A stretch of DNA of 64,000 bases from Polyporus tsugae (GCA_024305745.1 JAHRBS010000015.1:372001-436000), one strand, 5' to 3'; shown: positions 34,021 to 44,947, counted from the stretch's first letter. Numbers and translations are program-made. The notes: a model not told the origin generated them from the letters alone.

Positions 34021-35405
34021 GGCACCCGTGGCTTCCGACGGCGGTGCGGCCTACACTAACGAGGATCCTGTGTTAGGGATCATCTTCCAAGGACGCTCCT
34101 TCCTACAGTGGCTTATTTCCCCCGCTTTTCTCTATCGACGCATGGACGTCGCATATCCCAGGTCCCTCACTCCGTATCGTGACCACTGTATTTATAAATT
34201 TGGTGTATATACTATCGCAGCTTAGATAGGTAGCGCGATGTCAAGGGGCACTTCATTGCACTGTAACAATATCGCGCGGCCCATGATCTTTAGGAGCAGC
34301 GAGGGTAACTATTTTACTTGAAGGCTGATTTGATTTTGATAGCGATCACCTTGAACAAGAAAATTGGGAACGAAGAAACGGTTGCAACATTTATGCCTCA
34401 CGGAAATTGAGGTCAGGTCCACTGTCGACTCCGCGGCGTACACTATTAGTACGTACTCACTCAATGGCGAACCTTTGGTAACGCACTGACAACGCAATAT
34501 TAGTGGTGGCTGAATCCTGGCTGAACCTCTTCACCATGCATGCTGTCAAGCCGAACGATGCGCCTCATCCATGGGTGACAGGTGACTCCGAGTCCGTCTT
34601 GCAACACACTGGCATTGGCTGGACTATACGCTGGATTGGTGTATTTGTGCGGTCCGTAATCGGAACCTCTAACCAGTTTAGATTCACCGTTCTAGGTGGC
34701 AGGAGCCCGACTCGGATTGTCTGGTGCAACTTGGACTCCGAGATCGGTGAGTTATTCCGTTCAACTTGGTTAACCAATCCTTATCTCAACATCTCTCTTC
34801 ACAATGATTTTGTGGTTCCAGAAGTTGCATGTCAAGGAACTCGAACTGTCACGGCTGGACTGGGCAGGCAGCACTCTTGGCGGTCGGCATAATGATATAG
34901 TCATAGTGTTGACTCGAGCCCGCTGTCTCTCGGAACACAAGTCACTCAGGGTTCGAATTCTACTCATCTAATGTCTCTGCACCATTGTTTCACGGCGAGT
35001 GACACGTTTTCCGTCTGAGTACCGTGGCCGGAGTTGATGAAGGTCCTGTGGCAGATTGTCGACTCGCTGGCGTGGGCGTTCCGACCCGGGCCGTACACGC
35101 ACAAGCGGCTGGGCCCTCGCGTTTCAAGTTCGGCAGCCTGATTGTAGCCTCCCGCATACCGGCTAGCAGCCTGCTTCTGGTATCGACTTACGACCTTCTG
35201 CCGCACTCGCTGTGCTCAAATCACCTACCGTCAATGTGTTTCTCCACGAGGCTAAGGTTCCTCAGTGTCGGACTTGGAATTCTCATGTTTTATAGGCTCT
35301 TTCTTGTGAACGAGCGGATCCCAGCGCGACCTCGTCTGGCATCCTCCCACATTCGGCTCTGCACAGGCTTCTCAACCCCGTACCGTCCCATATCTGAACG
35401 GAGTC
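34021..35405. other. Intergenic between T2 and T3
   Basis: No gene supported. Open frames at 34503-34892 and 35024-35419 have no recognisable features. A tRNA-like B-box (GGTTCGAATTC) lies near 34951, discussed under rejected items. Confidence 0.35.
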
Positions 35406-36103
35406 ATGTACGCCCTTGACCTATATCTGGCCGTCGTCTTCCTCGTTGGGCTGTGGGCAGTGCTCCCTCTCTTCTGGATGCTCGTTCAGAAGCAGCTTCC
35501 ATCCAAGAAGGTTTACGCCTTGATTGCTGTGCTCCAAGACGCCGATGATGTCTTTCATTTCTGTGTCGAGGGTGGGCTTCTGGATGTGGCCACCGCCATG
35601 GACCTTCATGCCCGACTGGCTGCGTGAGTCACCAGTGTGCCCCCGCTACCCTTCATGATCGACTCATGCTGTCCTCATATACAGCCTCCACAACCGGGTC
35701 GACGCTCTCCGTCTGCGTGCCCTTCAGGCGACTACCTTGTGGCAAGACCTAATGAACATGCGCCGCGGTCTCTCGCACGAGATGGCTCGTCTCATTAGGG
35801 ATGTGAGGGGAGTTCGGGCTCGCATCTCCGTACGTCGCGTCCTCGTGCTGGTACTCTTCAATCCATGCCTCGTCGATTGACTTTCTTGTACCACAGGCGG
35901 TCAGTTACGTCGAGCTTCAGAACGTGCAGCTCCGAACGATCGACGGGAAGGAAGTTGCACAACTTCGTTGCGAACTCATACACGAATCCCTGTCGGTCCT
36001 CGCTCCGGCATCGGACTCGGCACTACGTACAGTTGCTGCTCCCAGTGACTTCAGTAGGGCCAGTAAGACTGAGGAGAAGGCTGTGGTGGTCCTCCGGGTC
36101 TAG
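35406..36103 (+). CDS. Family T membrane protein, T3 (short, no adjacent kinase)
   Basis: Model: join(35406..35623, 35685..35829, 35897..36103), 189 aa. N-terminal span at residues about 6-29 (Leu/Val-rich, ending Gln-Lys-Gln-Leu-Pro-Ser-Lys), a helical region with ADDVFHFCVEGGLL matching the ETEGLLRSVEEEGLF region of T2, then the diagnostic 145-bp exon encoding an Arg-rich helix (TTLWQDLMNMRRGLS) ending Arg-Ile-Ser. The tail is much shorter than in T1 and T2. No kinase gene is adjacent on either side, so T3 is an orphan member, maybe left by a tandem duplication of T2. Confidence 0.68.
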
Positions 36104-36454
36104 GGGGTAACAAGATGCCGCTTGAGTGGATGGCAGGTGAAGCGATCTGGACGCGCTTCCCCGGTCTAGTCGGCTCTGTTTGGATAACCTCTTAGCACGA
36201 TAGTCTCGCTATTTAATTGCACGATCAAGGGGATGTGACATATATCTTCTTTACCATATATCTAACACTATATGTACTCTCTGTTCCTGGTCGCATTTTT
36301 ATACCTCCTTCTCGTGAACCCTAGTTGGTCGTATTGTATGTAATCTTCATATTACGTGCCCTCTAGAATTGTATTCGTGTCGCCACCGATCTAGGGCAGG
36401 CCCCTTCCGCACGACCTCGCTATCGCCCTTTCGCGCGGCTCGGAGGGAGCGGGC
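36104..36454. other. Intergenic
   Basis: Short AT-rich 3' flanks of T3 and of the convergent recombinase gene. No gene seen. Confidence 0.4.
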
Positions 36455-37825
36455 TCAAGCTAAGGAAGGAGCCGAAGGATGAGCGAGAGGCACGGATGAT
36501 TGAGCGGGAGGTTCGGCCGAATGGAGACGAGCTGAGAGTTGGAGGATGCGGTCGCGCGGCACCTCGGAGTATAGTTTGTCGGCATCGCTGCGCCAGCGCC
36601 CGAGCAGCTGGATCTCGTATTCGGAGTAGCCTACAGCAGCTGCGGCTGACGCAGCCCCGCGGCGGAAGCTGCAGCCCCAATGCTTCGCGTTGTCGAAGCC
36701 CAGACAAGAAAGGATGGACTGTAAGAGGAAAACGAAGGAATCACGGTTGAGGGGTTGGTCTGACTCAAATCCACAAAACAAGGGCGACGAGGGGGGCCGG
36801 GGGTCACAGTCAAAGAGAGCCTTGAGTGCGGCAACTGGACACGTAGGCGTACCGGGCGCCGCGGCGACAAGGATGGCTGCTCCTTTGCGGAAAGGATCCG
36901 TCTTGGAAGCGGGAAGGGAAAGAAGGAGGTGGGTGGGGGATGATGCGTTCGGGAGGAACTGCACGCAGCCGCGAGAGAGGTGGGTGGCAGGATCGTAAAA
37001 AATGTCCGTCTCCACCGTGAACTCGCTGCAGCGCAAGAAGGCCGAGAACGCGACCGTAACGACTGCCTTGCGTATGACGTCGTGTAGACTGTTGCACCTG
37101 AAGACGACGCAGAGCCGGCGCAGGACATCGATCGTGATCGGGAACTTCGGGTTACGAGCGCGTTCACCGTGGACGTGCTTGATCCCCCGGATGAGGCGCT
37201 GGACGACAGGAGACTCGCAGACAGTGAAGGGGTATCCAGCATCAACATGGAGGGAACGAACGTCAATGAGGTAGGATTTGATGGTCTTGGGCTGCACATT
37301 CCGAGCACCGAGGGAGGCAATCCATTCCAGAATCGCGAGCGGGGTGGCGGGGAGTATGGACTTTTCCTCGTTGAGGTAGGCAGACTGGAGGCGGACGAAG
37401 TCGATGAAGGATTTTTGGCCAATGTTATTGGTCTTCCAGGAGTTGGATGCGGGTCCATGCCAGAGGTATTGAGCGACTAGTGGAGAGTACTGGGAGTGCG
37501 CTTCAGACCATTGAGATGAAGGAGAGGGAAGAACGGCTTCCGAGGAAGGCAACGGGCAAGCTGGAGTAGGCGGCTGTACGGTTGTGGCAGGAGCGCTAGG
37601 GCCGGATATGAATGGCGGGAAGGAGGCTGCGCCAACCCGAGGTTTGGACAGGTTGGATAGGTTGATGCGAGAGACTGCTTTGACGATGGAGGACGGAGTC
37701 TGTTCCGGAGAGAACGAGACGGTTCCGGGCGAATTTGGTGCTAAGACTCCAGTGCTGTCGCCTTGTGTCTGCCCATGTTTGGACGTCAACATTGTGGCAT
37801 CCTGAATTAGACCGGGGCCTGGCAT
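36455..37825 (-). CDS. Tyrosine recombinase (phage-integrase type), solo YR element
   Basis: Open frame of 456 aa. The N-terminal 110 residues are disordered and Ser/Pro-rich; then a core-binding region (SFIDFVRLQSAYLNEEKS) and a catalytic domain with Arg in FLRCSEFT, Lys in PASKTDPFRKG, the SFRRGAASAAAAVGY block, LLGRWRSDADKLY with a Trp and the candidate nucleophile Tyr. Tyrosine recombinases of fungal DIRS/Ngaro retrotransposons and Crypton transposons share this fold and recombine DNA through a covalent 3'-phosphotyrosine. The position expected to be His before the second Arg reads Cys (CSFRR), which may lower activity or be normal for this subfamily. No reverse transcriptase is nearby, so it is a solo YR gene or an element fragment. 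A relic of the same family lies at 5315-5530. An upstream 5' exon is possible. Confidence 0.8.
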   Translation of the reverse strand: MPGPGLIQDATMLTSKHGQTQGDSTGVLAPNSPGTVSFSPEQTPSSIVKAVSRINLSNLSKPRVGAASFPPFISGPSAPATTVQPPTPACPLPSSEAVLPSPSSQWSEAHSQYSPLVAQYLWHGPASNSWKTNNIGQKSFIDFVRLQSAYLNEEKSILPATPLAILEWIASLGARNVQPKTIKSYLIDVRSLHVDAGYPFTVCESPVVQRLIRGIKHVHGERARNPKFPITIDVLRRLCVVFRCNSLHDVIRKAVVTVAFSAFLRCSEFTVETDIFYDPATHLSRGCVQFLPNASSPTHLLLSLPASKTDPFRKGAAILVAAAPGTPTCPVAALKALFDCDPRPPSSPLFCGFESDQPLNRDSFVFLLQSILSCLGFDNAKHWGCSFRRGAASAAAAVGYSEYEIQLLGRWRSDADKLYSEVPRDRILQLSARLHSAEPPAQSSVPLAHPSAPSLA

Positions 37826-38729
37826 AGGATTAGCGTATCCTTGAAGCTCTTCGATAGAAGCCTGTGGGATCGTTGCTATTGGTGCGAATGAATCTGCCCG
37901 AACGTGTTGTCGTGAGTAGCGATGCAGAGCAGGGATTCTGTGAAAAGAAGACCTTTAAGCACCTGGTGAGAAAGGGGGCGATGTAGAAGAAAGAGAATAC
38001 ATACCTTTCGCGCTAGCGGATGGGGAGCGGGGGACAAGAATCGCTGCCGAGGACTTTATATACCATTGCGTTGTTGCCACACTTAGGCAAGCTATATGCA
38101 AAGCACGTGGACAATCTATAAAGCAAAGGAACAAGGTAGCTAGACAATGAGTCAGTAGAAAGAACAAAGGAAAAAAGCGAAAGCGCTTTGTGGAACCAAG
38201 CGCTCAGGATGGACTCACTAGTAGTAAGTTGAATCAGTGCACTCGTATTGCGCGAAGGTTGGCTGTCGGAGACGATGAGTGCCGACACTCGCGAGAGTAA
38301 CTTGCACCAGCCAGAACGAGGATTTCTAGCAAGTCCTCATCTTTTGTCAGGGCAAGCTACTTCGTCATCTGCGCACTCAAGTTAACAGGTGCTCATTTGA
38401 ACTGTACGTGAACTCACTTCAGGTTGTACCGCCTATTTCTCCTGCTTCCAGTCCGCACGCCTAGATGAGTTCCCCCTACGAATCACTTGGTCTCGCCAAG
38501 CCAGTCCGCGTGTCAGCGTGATGGAGCAAATAAGAGCACTGGTTCCCCCAAGGTGTGAGCAGCCGCTGAGAAATACTCTGTTACCGTTCGGTATCTATGC
38601 GAATAGCCAGGAGTATTTTGATGAGAAAGAATGGATCGAGGAAATGTATACATTGTCGGGGGGTATCCGACATTCGAGTACAAGACTGAATCAGAGATCC
38701 CTTGGCAAACGCCACCAACCGAGGGTTCA
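37826..38729. other. Intergenic or 5' region of the recombinase gene
   Basis: Minus-strand frames at 37955-38290 could be 5' exons of the recombinase gene, but no domain or forced splice choice supports them. Nothing else is seen. Confidence 0.3.
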
Positions 38730-40994
38730 CTAATCTGCATATCTAGGTACTAGTGTTAGAACGTAGCGAGTAGTGTAAAAGGTGACGTACAATGACATGA
38801 ATGGCGCCATGTTGCGGATCTCTCTCCAGTCTTCAAGTTCCTCACCCATCCCACGCCTCATCCAACGGCCCTTCATCCCTCCATGACGAAGCTCATATCT
38901 GGTAACTGCAGACGGAAAAGTGATCAGCATCACATGTTCCACACGCAAGTATCGCAATCTGAGACGAGCGCACCTCTGGTACGGCGTCGCCATCCTCTTA
39001 TACCAATACTCAGGGCCCTTGAGCGGGAACACCGTGACGGGGGGCTTCGGCTTCATATGGCGCACATCCACCTCCGCCCCCTCCCGCCGCAGCACCCTCT
39101 CGACCTCGCCCCACTCTCCATCGTCCTCACCCTCCTCCTTCTGGACTCGCACGACGACCAACCGCAGCCGCAGACGCGCGATAGTCTCAGAAAGCTTGAC
39201 CGCGTCCCCGACGGTGAGTACGCACTTGACGAGCACGACGGTCGCGAGTTCCGGCAGTACGTCCGGATCCTCGCCATATGAAACCGATCCCACTGCGAGC
39301 AACGCGTTCAACACCGCCCCCGGCGCCGCGCACTTATGCAGCACGACCGTGCGCAGGTGCGGCGTCGCGCGGGCGAGCTCCGCGAGGTGTGGCTCCGCGC
39401 TCGGTGCCTGGTCGAGGCGGAGGACGCGCATCTGCTCAAAGGGCGCATGATGGCGGAGGGCGGAGCGGATGAGGTTGTCGAAGGACTGGGCGGTGAGCGT
39501 GTCCGCGTCGTAGAAGGTGCCCATGGTGTTCGCGTACTCGATGTTGAGGTGGAGGGGCGGCTCATGCTCCATGTCGGTCGTATATGCGTCGCTCGAAGAC
39601 CGGTTGTACGACGTGATCCACCGCGTGAACGCATCGTCGAGCGCGTCGAAACTACCCGCGACACGCTGGTAGTCGCAGAAGCGGATGCTGAGGGACTGGA
39701 GGCGGGCGAGTACGGGGAGGTTGTGGGGTGATGGGAGCTCAAGCAGCAGCGTCTTGTCGATGTCGTGAATGGGGCGCGTGTCTGTGGCGCCGTAGTCGGC
39801 ACCGAGTTCTGTGCGCCATCGGTGCGTGATGACTTCGGCGGACTGGAGGGCCGTGGGTGATGTCCGAAGGTGGCGGAGGACCAGCGAAGCCTTCTGGGTA
39901 GACATCACCAACTTGAGCAATCGGACTCGAGGGAGATGGACAGGCTCAGCCTCAGCCCCACGAGGAAGTAGCACAGCATCGACAGATGTTGGGGGATCCT
40001 TCAACATGAGGACTTCAAGGTTGGGAGAGCCTCGCAAGGCGTCGAGCAAAGACCCGTCTCGTGGTCCACTAGACCGATGGTGGGTGTCGGGGCATTCAGA
40101 CATGAGCCTCAGGAACCGGAGATTACGGTAGCATTGCGGGGAGTAAGGGAACCGTACGTCTTGCAGCGTCAAAGCCCGCAGCTTGTCCGCTCGCCCTGAC
40201 ATTGGAGGGGCGACAACGTCGAGGAGGCGGGCATTGAACATCTGAAATTCCAGTACGCGCAGGACAGGCCAATTTCTGTCGAGCCAGACGTTTTTCCGCT
40301 GGCCGGACATGTCAGGAACGTGGACGTCAAGGCGCTCGATGGACTGGGCGTTCGCAAAAATGACTTTTCTAGCCTTCTTCTCGTCTTCGTGATTGATGTG
40401 GACACAGATGGGGTGGGTGCGGGAGTACCTAATGGCTCGAGCGATGCCGTTGCGAGGGAAGGGACGTGCGTGGAAGTCGGCCCAGAACTTCGGGTGAGCC
40501 ATACAGAGGTCGCGCCAACGTCCACAGACTTCTATGACGTTCATTTTCTCTTCAAGATCATAGCCGCATGTGTCCTGTAAGATGGACAAGAGAAGTTCGT
40601 CTGGGAGACTGTTGAGGGTGATGAACGAGTTGCGGAACCGGCGGAGCTTCCCCTGGGCTCGGTTCAACGAGAGGTTCATGGCATCCTGAGCTTCCCGCAA
40701 CTGGCGGAACATGTCGTCGACCAGCACTAACGCATTCTTGTCGTTCCTGGTTTTCGGTCTATACCCTAGAGCGTGAACGACATGCCCACCACAATGAATG
40801 GAAACGTACGTGCGATATCTGGGAGTGTGAGCTCCCACGTAATTGCAGACGTATTCTTCGATCGCTTGGGTGTGGCGCAGCAACTCGTCTTGTAACAAAG
40901 TCAGTGCGTCGACGACACCGCTGGACGAGGGCATGGCGAAGGTTTCTGTCCAACTTGCGTACCACGTTCTACTGGGTCTGGAACCTGCGAACAT
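38730..40994 (-). CDS. F-box protein
   Basis: Frame of 754 aa. F-box proteins dock targets onto SCF ubiquitin ligases through Skp1. Seen: an N-terminal helical stretch (LLQDELLRHTQAIEEYV), coiled-coil-like helices, then an F-box, LNSLPDELLLSILQDTCG to CGRWRDLCMAHPKFW, typical of the hugely expanded agaricomycete class; after that leucine-rich-repeat-like segments (Leu-Arg-Val-Leu-Glu-Phe, Leu-Arg-Ala-Leu-Thr-Leu). The second ATG at 40934 is the more likely start. Two candidate introns lie inside the open frame: 40747..40809 (63 bp, in frame, strong GTACGT donor), and a 68-bp one near the 3' end, which would shorten the C-terminus. The coordinates given are the full open frame. The substrate is unknown. 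Confidence 0.8.
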   Translation of the reverse strand: MFAGSRPSRTWYASWTETFAMPSSSGVVDALTLLQDELLRHTQAIEEYVCNYVGAHTPRYRTYVSIHCGGHVVHALGYRPKTRNDKNALVLVDDMFRQLREAQDAMNLSLNRAQGKLRRFRNSFITLNSLPDELLLSILQDTCGYDLEEKMNVIEVCGRWRDLCMAHPKFWADFHARPFPRNGIARAIRYSRTHPICVHINHEDEKKARKVIFANAQSIERLDVHVPDMSGQRKNVWLDRNWPVLRVLEFQMFNARLLDVVAPPMSGRADKLRALTLQDVRFPYSPQCYRNLRFLRLMSECPDTHHRSSGPRDGSLLDALRGSPNLEVLMLKDPPTSVDAVLLPRGAEAEPVHLPRVRLLKLVMSTQKASLVLRHLRTSPTALQSAEVITHRWRTELGADYGATDTRPIHDIDKTLLLELPSPHNLPVLARLQSLSIRFCDYQRVAGSFDALDDAFTRWITSYNRSSSDAYTTDMEHEPPLHLNIEYANTMGTFYDADTLTAQSFDNLIRSALRHHAPFEQMRVLRLDQAPSAEPHLAELARATPHLRTVVLHKCAAPGAVLNALLAVGSVSYGEDPDVLPELATVVLVKCVLTVGDAVKLSETIARLRLRLVVVRVQKEEGEDDGEWGEVERVLRREGAEVDVRHMKPKPPVTVFPLKGPEYWYKRMATPYQRCARLRLRYLRVEHVMLITFPSAVTRYELRHGGMKGRWMRRGMGEELEDWREIRNMAPFMSLYVTFYTTRYVLTLVPRYAD

Positions 40995-41595
40995 GCGGCC
41001 GTCAAGCCGTGCTACTAGTCGCGGCCATTGCCGATGCAGATCGCATCGTGTCCGGCCACATCATGGAAGGTTGAGAGTTTTGAATTGAATTGAACAGCGA
41101 GCTTCGTACCTTGGGAAGGTACATAGTAAGTATGTTCTTAACTGAGACTTTGGGCTGTCAGCTGTCATGTAAAAACACTGGTAAAAAGGACGCACCGTAC
41201 GGTAACCACAGAAACCTTTCGGTTATTGCGAAAGCGCTTCAGCTGTAGGCCAGAGCTTTGGACGGATAATTGTGTATTCGGGCTAAAATGTCATCGTTCA
41301 TCTATGTCGATGCTGATCAGGTCGTGGTTGTGGACTTGATGAATGTTTTAGTGAGCGGAGGAGGTCATCGTCAGGTGGCACCATCAAAATTGGAGTCCAA
41401 ATAGCGCCAAATACCGGCTCAGGCTTTCTCAATTTCAACGACGTCGACGAAAGCTGGACGAAAGTGTACACTGACTCAACGGATTTATTCTGAAGCAGCT
41501 CTGTTGCGACCGTGCATAAAGGCTGGCAATAGCTAGCTCTCAACAAACAAAGAAAACAGAGAGATCGAAAATAGCCCATCCCTGAGTCACAACGT
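40995..41595. other. Intergenic
   Basis: Promoter side of the F-box gene and 3' flank of the hydrolase. No gene supported. Confidence 0.4.
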
Positions 41596-42921
41596 TTAGA
41601 CCCAAGCCCCAAGTTCCTCCAGCACCTCCGTCCTCTCCGGTTCGTGCCACTCCCATTTCAAGAAGTCGTGCAGCGCATCCGGGGGCTCGACAAACGTAAC
41701 CCGCTCCTCCCCATTATCCTCCACCAGCCGATCCCGCACCGCGTGCATCCCATCTAAGGTGTACTCGGCGCCCCCCCCCGCGACGATGACCGTCCGCGGA
41801 AACCCCGAGAACATTCCCGGCCGCCACTCCGCGTGCAGTGCCCCTGGGGAGATCCACGCGCTCGTCGCCGCGGTCTTCTCCGGGAGGTTGCCCACGAGTG
41901 CGCGGCGCGCGTACCCGCTCTCCAGGAAGCCGTGCACGATGTCGGAGCGTGAGTTGCGCACCATGGGCGACCCCGGGCCGGTGTGGGTCTGCGCCCAGTC
42001 CATGGTCGGCGAGAGGAGAATGAGGCCCCCAGGGCTGGGGAGCGAGGACAGTTTCGCGGTCGCGATGTACCGCGCGAGGTTGAAGGCGATACCGCCCCCG
42101 GCGGAGTCTCCGGAGAGGACAATGTGGCGCGGGTCGAAGCCGACGTCCTCGACGAGGTATCGGTAGCCGGCGATGGCGTCGAGGAGTGATGCGGGGAAGG
42201 GGTTGGCGGGCTCGAATGGTGCCGCAGAGGAGAGACGATACTCCGGCATGAAGATGCGGAGGTTCGAGCCCAGATGGTCGAGGTACCCCCTGCACAGTAC
42301 CCGGTTGCCAACATCGCCTGGGCCGGCAGAGCTCGTCTGAAATGCAGTCGATTCGGTAAGCGTACGGTTATCAGCGACATACGGGTACAACCCACAACGT
42401 AGCCTCCACCTGGAAGATGAAGCGTTCAGCATGTTGCCCAATTGCAACGACAGAACTTCGGGCCGCGTACCGTGCAAGTGATACACGACTTTCTCGCCCG
42501 CTGCCGCCGGTTGTCCTACGTTACCGTCAGAGTCCCGAGGCCCATACCAGAATCCACCTACACGCTCTGCAGTAACCCCGTTTTGCTGCGCGAGCTGGCT
42601 AACATCACCTGGCACGACGAGCTCGTGCGTGGCGGCCACCCACACGAATCCGAGAGCCTTCGCGTCTTCCTCGTATGTTGCTGAAGGAACTAAGGCAGGT
42701 AAGGAAGTTTGAAACAGCATGCCGACGTAGGTCCGCGCGACGCGTGCGATGAGGGCACGCTTCAAGGACCAGGATTTACGGGGGCGAGCAGCCGGCATTG
42801 CGTCGAGGGCAAGCCATACCGGCAGAGCTGCCAGCACGTAGACAACCTTGACGAGAGTGTAGATCGCGCTGAACGGTTGATTCCTGAAAGCGAAAGGCAT
42901 AGCGGTAGCGGAGGTGGGCAT
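41596..42921 (-). CDS. Alpha/beta hydrolase (esterase/HSL-type) with N-terminal membrane segment
   Basis: Model: complement(join(41596..42336, 42396..42409, 42471..42921)), 401 aa. The unspliced frame is also open, since the two introns (61 and 59 bp) add up to 120 bp, but it lacks the oxyanion motif. Splicing a 14-bp microexon yields HLHGGGYV, the oxyanion hole of hormone-sensitive-lipase-like hydrolases. Further motifs: nucleophile GDSAGGG, a LLSPTMDW block, and the C-terminal Asp and His near PPDALHDF. An N-terminal hydrophobic segment (YTLVKVVYVLAALPVWLAL) and PRKSWSLKR match basidiomycete membrane-anchored members. Short-acyl ester hydrolysis is the likely reaction; the physiological substrate is unknown. 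Start is the first ATG. Confidence 0.85.
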   Translation of the reverse strand: MPTSATAMPFAFRNQPFSAIYTLVKVVYVLAALPVWLALDAMPAARPRKSWSLKRALIARVARTYVGMLFQTSLPALVPSATYEEDAKALGFVWVAATHELVVPGDVSQLAQQNGVTAERVGGFWYGPRDSDGNVGQPAAAGEKVVYHLHGTRPEVLSLQLGNMLNASSSRWRLRCGLYPYVADNRTLTESTAFQTSSAGPGDVGNRVLCRGYLDHLGSNLRIFMPEYRLSSAAPFEPANPFPASLLDAIAGYRYLVEDVGFDPRHIVLSGDSAGGGIAFNLARYIATAKLSSLPSPGGLILLSPTMDWAQTHTGPGSPMVRNSRSDIVHGFLESGYARRALVGNLPEKTAATSAWISPGALHAEWRPGMFSGFPRTVIVAGGGAEYTLDGMHAVRDRLVEDNGEERVTFVEPPDALHDFLKWEWHEPERTEVLEELGAWV

Positions 42922-43429
42922 CTGGGTGAGCAGACAGCGTTGGCGCAGGGTATTTCAAGTTGGAGTGGTGGTGCTCCTGAGGCTGTGGGTATTCCTGACG
43001 GTCTTGGCGTAATGGGTTTTTATATTCCGGCTAGGAAGTTCTGCATAATCATGATGGCGACGGTGTGTTGTCGGCGTATGTGGGTGGCTTTTGTACTAGC
43101 CGTTTGCGCCGGCTGATCGCGCTGAAAGATCCAAGAAATTCAGTCTATGTTATTCATCAGTGGTTTCAAATACCTCAACAAATTCCGGCTCACCTTCTAC
43201 ATGCATAATCGAGGCAGAGGTCTAGGAAGGACGCAAGGTGCTCCTAGATTATGTTAACTCGGGCCGGTGACCTAGGGGAGCCCAACAGAAGCAAATAACG
43301 CGAGCATGTCTGTCTTCTGGAAATGCTAACCGCTCGCGTGACGGATAGTAATAATTATTGGTAACTAGTGTTCAGCTGTTCAATTACAGAATGGTAAAAG
43401 AGGGCGTTGATGGCGAGAACCATCACGGC
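42922..43429. other. Intergenic
   Basis: 5' flank of the hydrolase gene and 3' flank of B3. No gene supported. Confidence 0.4.
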
Positions 43430-44392
43430 CAGACAGGGATGTACGGAATCGTGAACAGTCTGCGAGCGGTCGTGCGCAACCTTTGAAGGAGCTTGAACAG
43501 CCGGGAACCTACGTTTGCCTGTCAGAGACATCGGAGGACATCAACGACACGGGCTAACTCACGCTTTGGCTTGCGAATGTAGTCGTCAGAGGGCTCCAAC
43601 TCATGGGCTTCTGATGCACAACTCGCTGGCCGTCCCGCTCATGTAACTCTCGGAATCTGAGTCGCTGATGTACGGATCTTGGTGGAGAGCGATGTACTTC
43701 CCCAGAGTGGGAAGGTCCGGATTCCGCGCGTGAGCTCTCCTGATGATACTGGGTGGATGTCAGCACTGGCCAAAGACGCTCAATGATGGTGTTCGACTCA
43801 CCTCATGATCGCAAACCGTTCCCTGTACAAGTCGATCGGGTCACCAATGTCCTCCTGTTTAAGATTGGCTGGGAGATCCAGCCAGAAGTGGACGAGCGGA
43901 ATGTACTCGGGATCTTCGAAGTCCTCGGGCGGCGCGAAGATGTCGACTTCACCGGAGGCAGTGGCGTTGTTGGCCTGTTCGCTGGTGTACGGTGGCGAAG
44001 ACTCCGGTGTAGAGGTATGGCCCGGAGGAGTGGACATAGCTTCCTCGCGAGCCAACTGCGTACACTTCGCGCGACTGCGATCCATACCTAACAGCGCCCT
44101 CATATCGACCCGATCTCCGGCCGGCAGCCGAATCGCACGGGTATTGTCGAACCCTTCCTCCCTCGCATGTACGCGCAAGTCTAACTTCATCCCAGCCCAG
44201 TGGTAGCAGTTGTCGTATGGAAACGGCGAAGTTGGACGGGGGCGCGACCGGTCGGGTGCGCTTTGTTCGGGAAGATAGGCACGCACATGTCGGACTCGAA
44301 GCCCCGCTTCTCGTCGATCGCCCGGAGGGACCGTCCAATGAGCCACACGTTATAGCCGTACCAAGGCTCGCCGGGGAACGGCAACGACAAGC
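43430..44392 (-). pseudogene. Family B pseudogene, B3
   Basis: Exons 2-4 of family B are recognisable, including CVPIFPN, YDNCYHWAGM, PLVHFWLDLPANL and the acidic DPYI stretch, but exon 1 is missing: the sequence upstream of 44392 has no MDPTAMVAHLDA block. A 4-bp deletion near 44235 shifts the frame before YDNCYHW, and an extra base near 43620 shifts it again in exon 3. The last exon is diverged (RLFTIPYIP) and has lost the terminal Cys motif. It is inverted relative to B2 and occupies the mirror position. Confidence 0.82.
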
Positions 44393-44947
44393 AGATGAAC
44401 CTGAGTGCCATTGGGAGGTTGCTTGGAGGGTTGCCCGAAGTCTTGCCCAGTAGAAAGCGATTGGAGCAATGTTCTGTGCTGCGATTATAAGTCGACGCAG
44501 CAAGAATAGAGTGTATGGCAGATGAACGTACTCGAGAGCGACAAGATCGCCCTAGACCAACGACAAGACCGGTAGCAATGGTGCAGCGCAACGCTGAGAT
44601 AGATCCGGAGAGAACGAGTAATAACTCTGTTCGAGGACTGAGCGAGTAGCGGGCGAAGGAGCGAGTGATAACTCTGCTCTGGATAGACGACCGACCTACG
44701 GAGCGAAGTTGTCTGGAGGCGACGGAGGAACTTGGGGTGGTGGGCGGGAGATGTCAAGGACTTGTGATGGTGAATGGGAGCTTATTGTGTTGGGTGCTTT
44801 GGCTGCGGGAGGGACCCTAAATAGGTAAGTCTGGGCAAATTCTTGTCTTATTCATCATCGTGCACACGCTGCGCCATCCCTCCGGTTCCCGACCCTGACC
44901 CAACCACCACCTCATAACCTCCTCCGGCCCCTCCCCGAACCTTGTAT
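44393..44947. other. Intergenic
   Basis: Includes the expected but absent exon 1 of B3 and the promoter of the kinase-like gene. GAGCGA-type runs occur at 44640-44720. No gene supported. Confidence 0.4.

Noticed and set aside
34886..34970. tRNA-like stretch with a B-box GGTTCGAATTC and a loose A-box about 50 bp upstream
   Set aside because: I could not form a proper acceptor stem, T-stem or seven-base anticodon loop; at best a decayed tRNA-derived piece.
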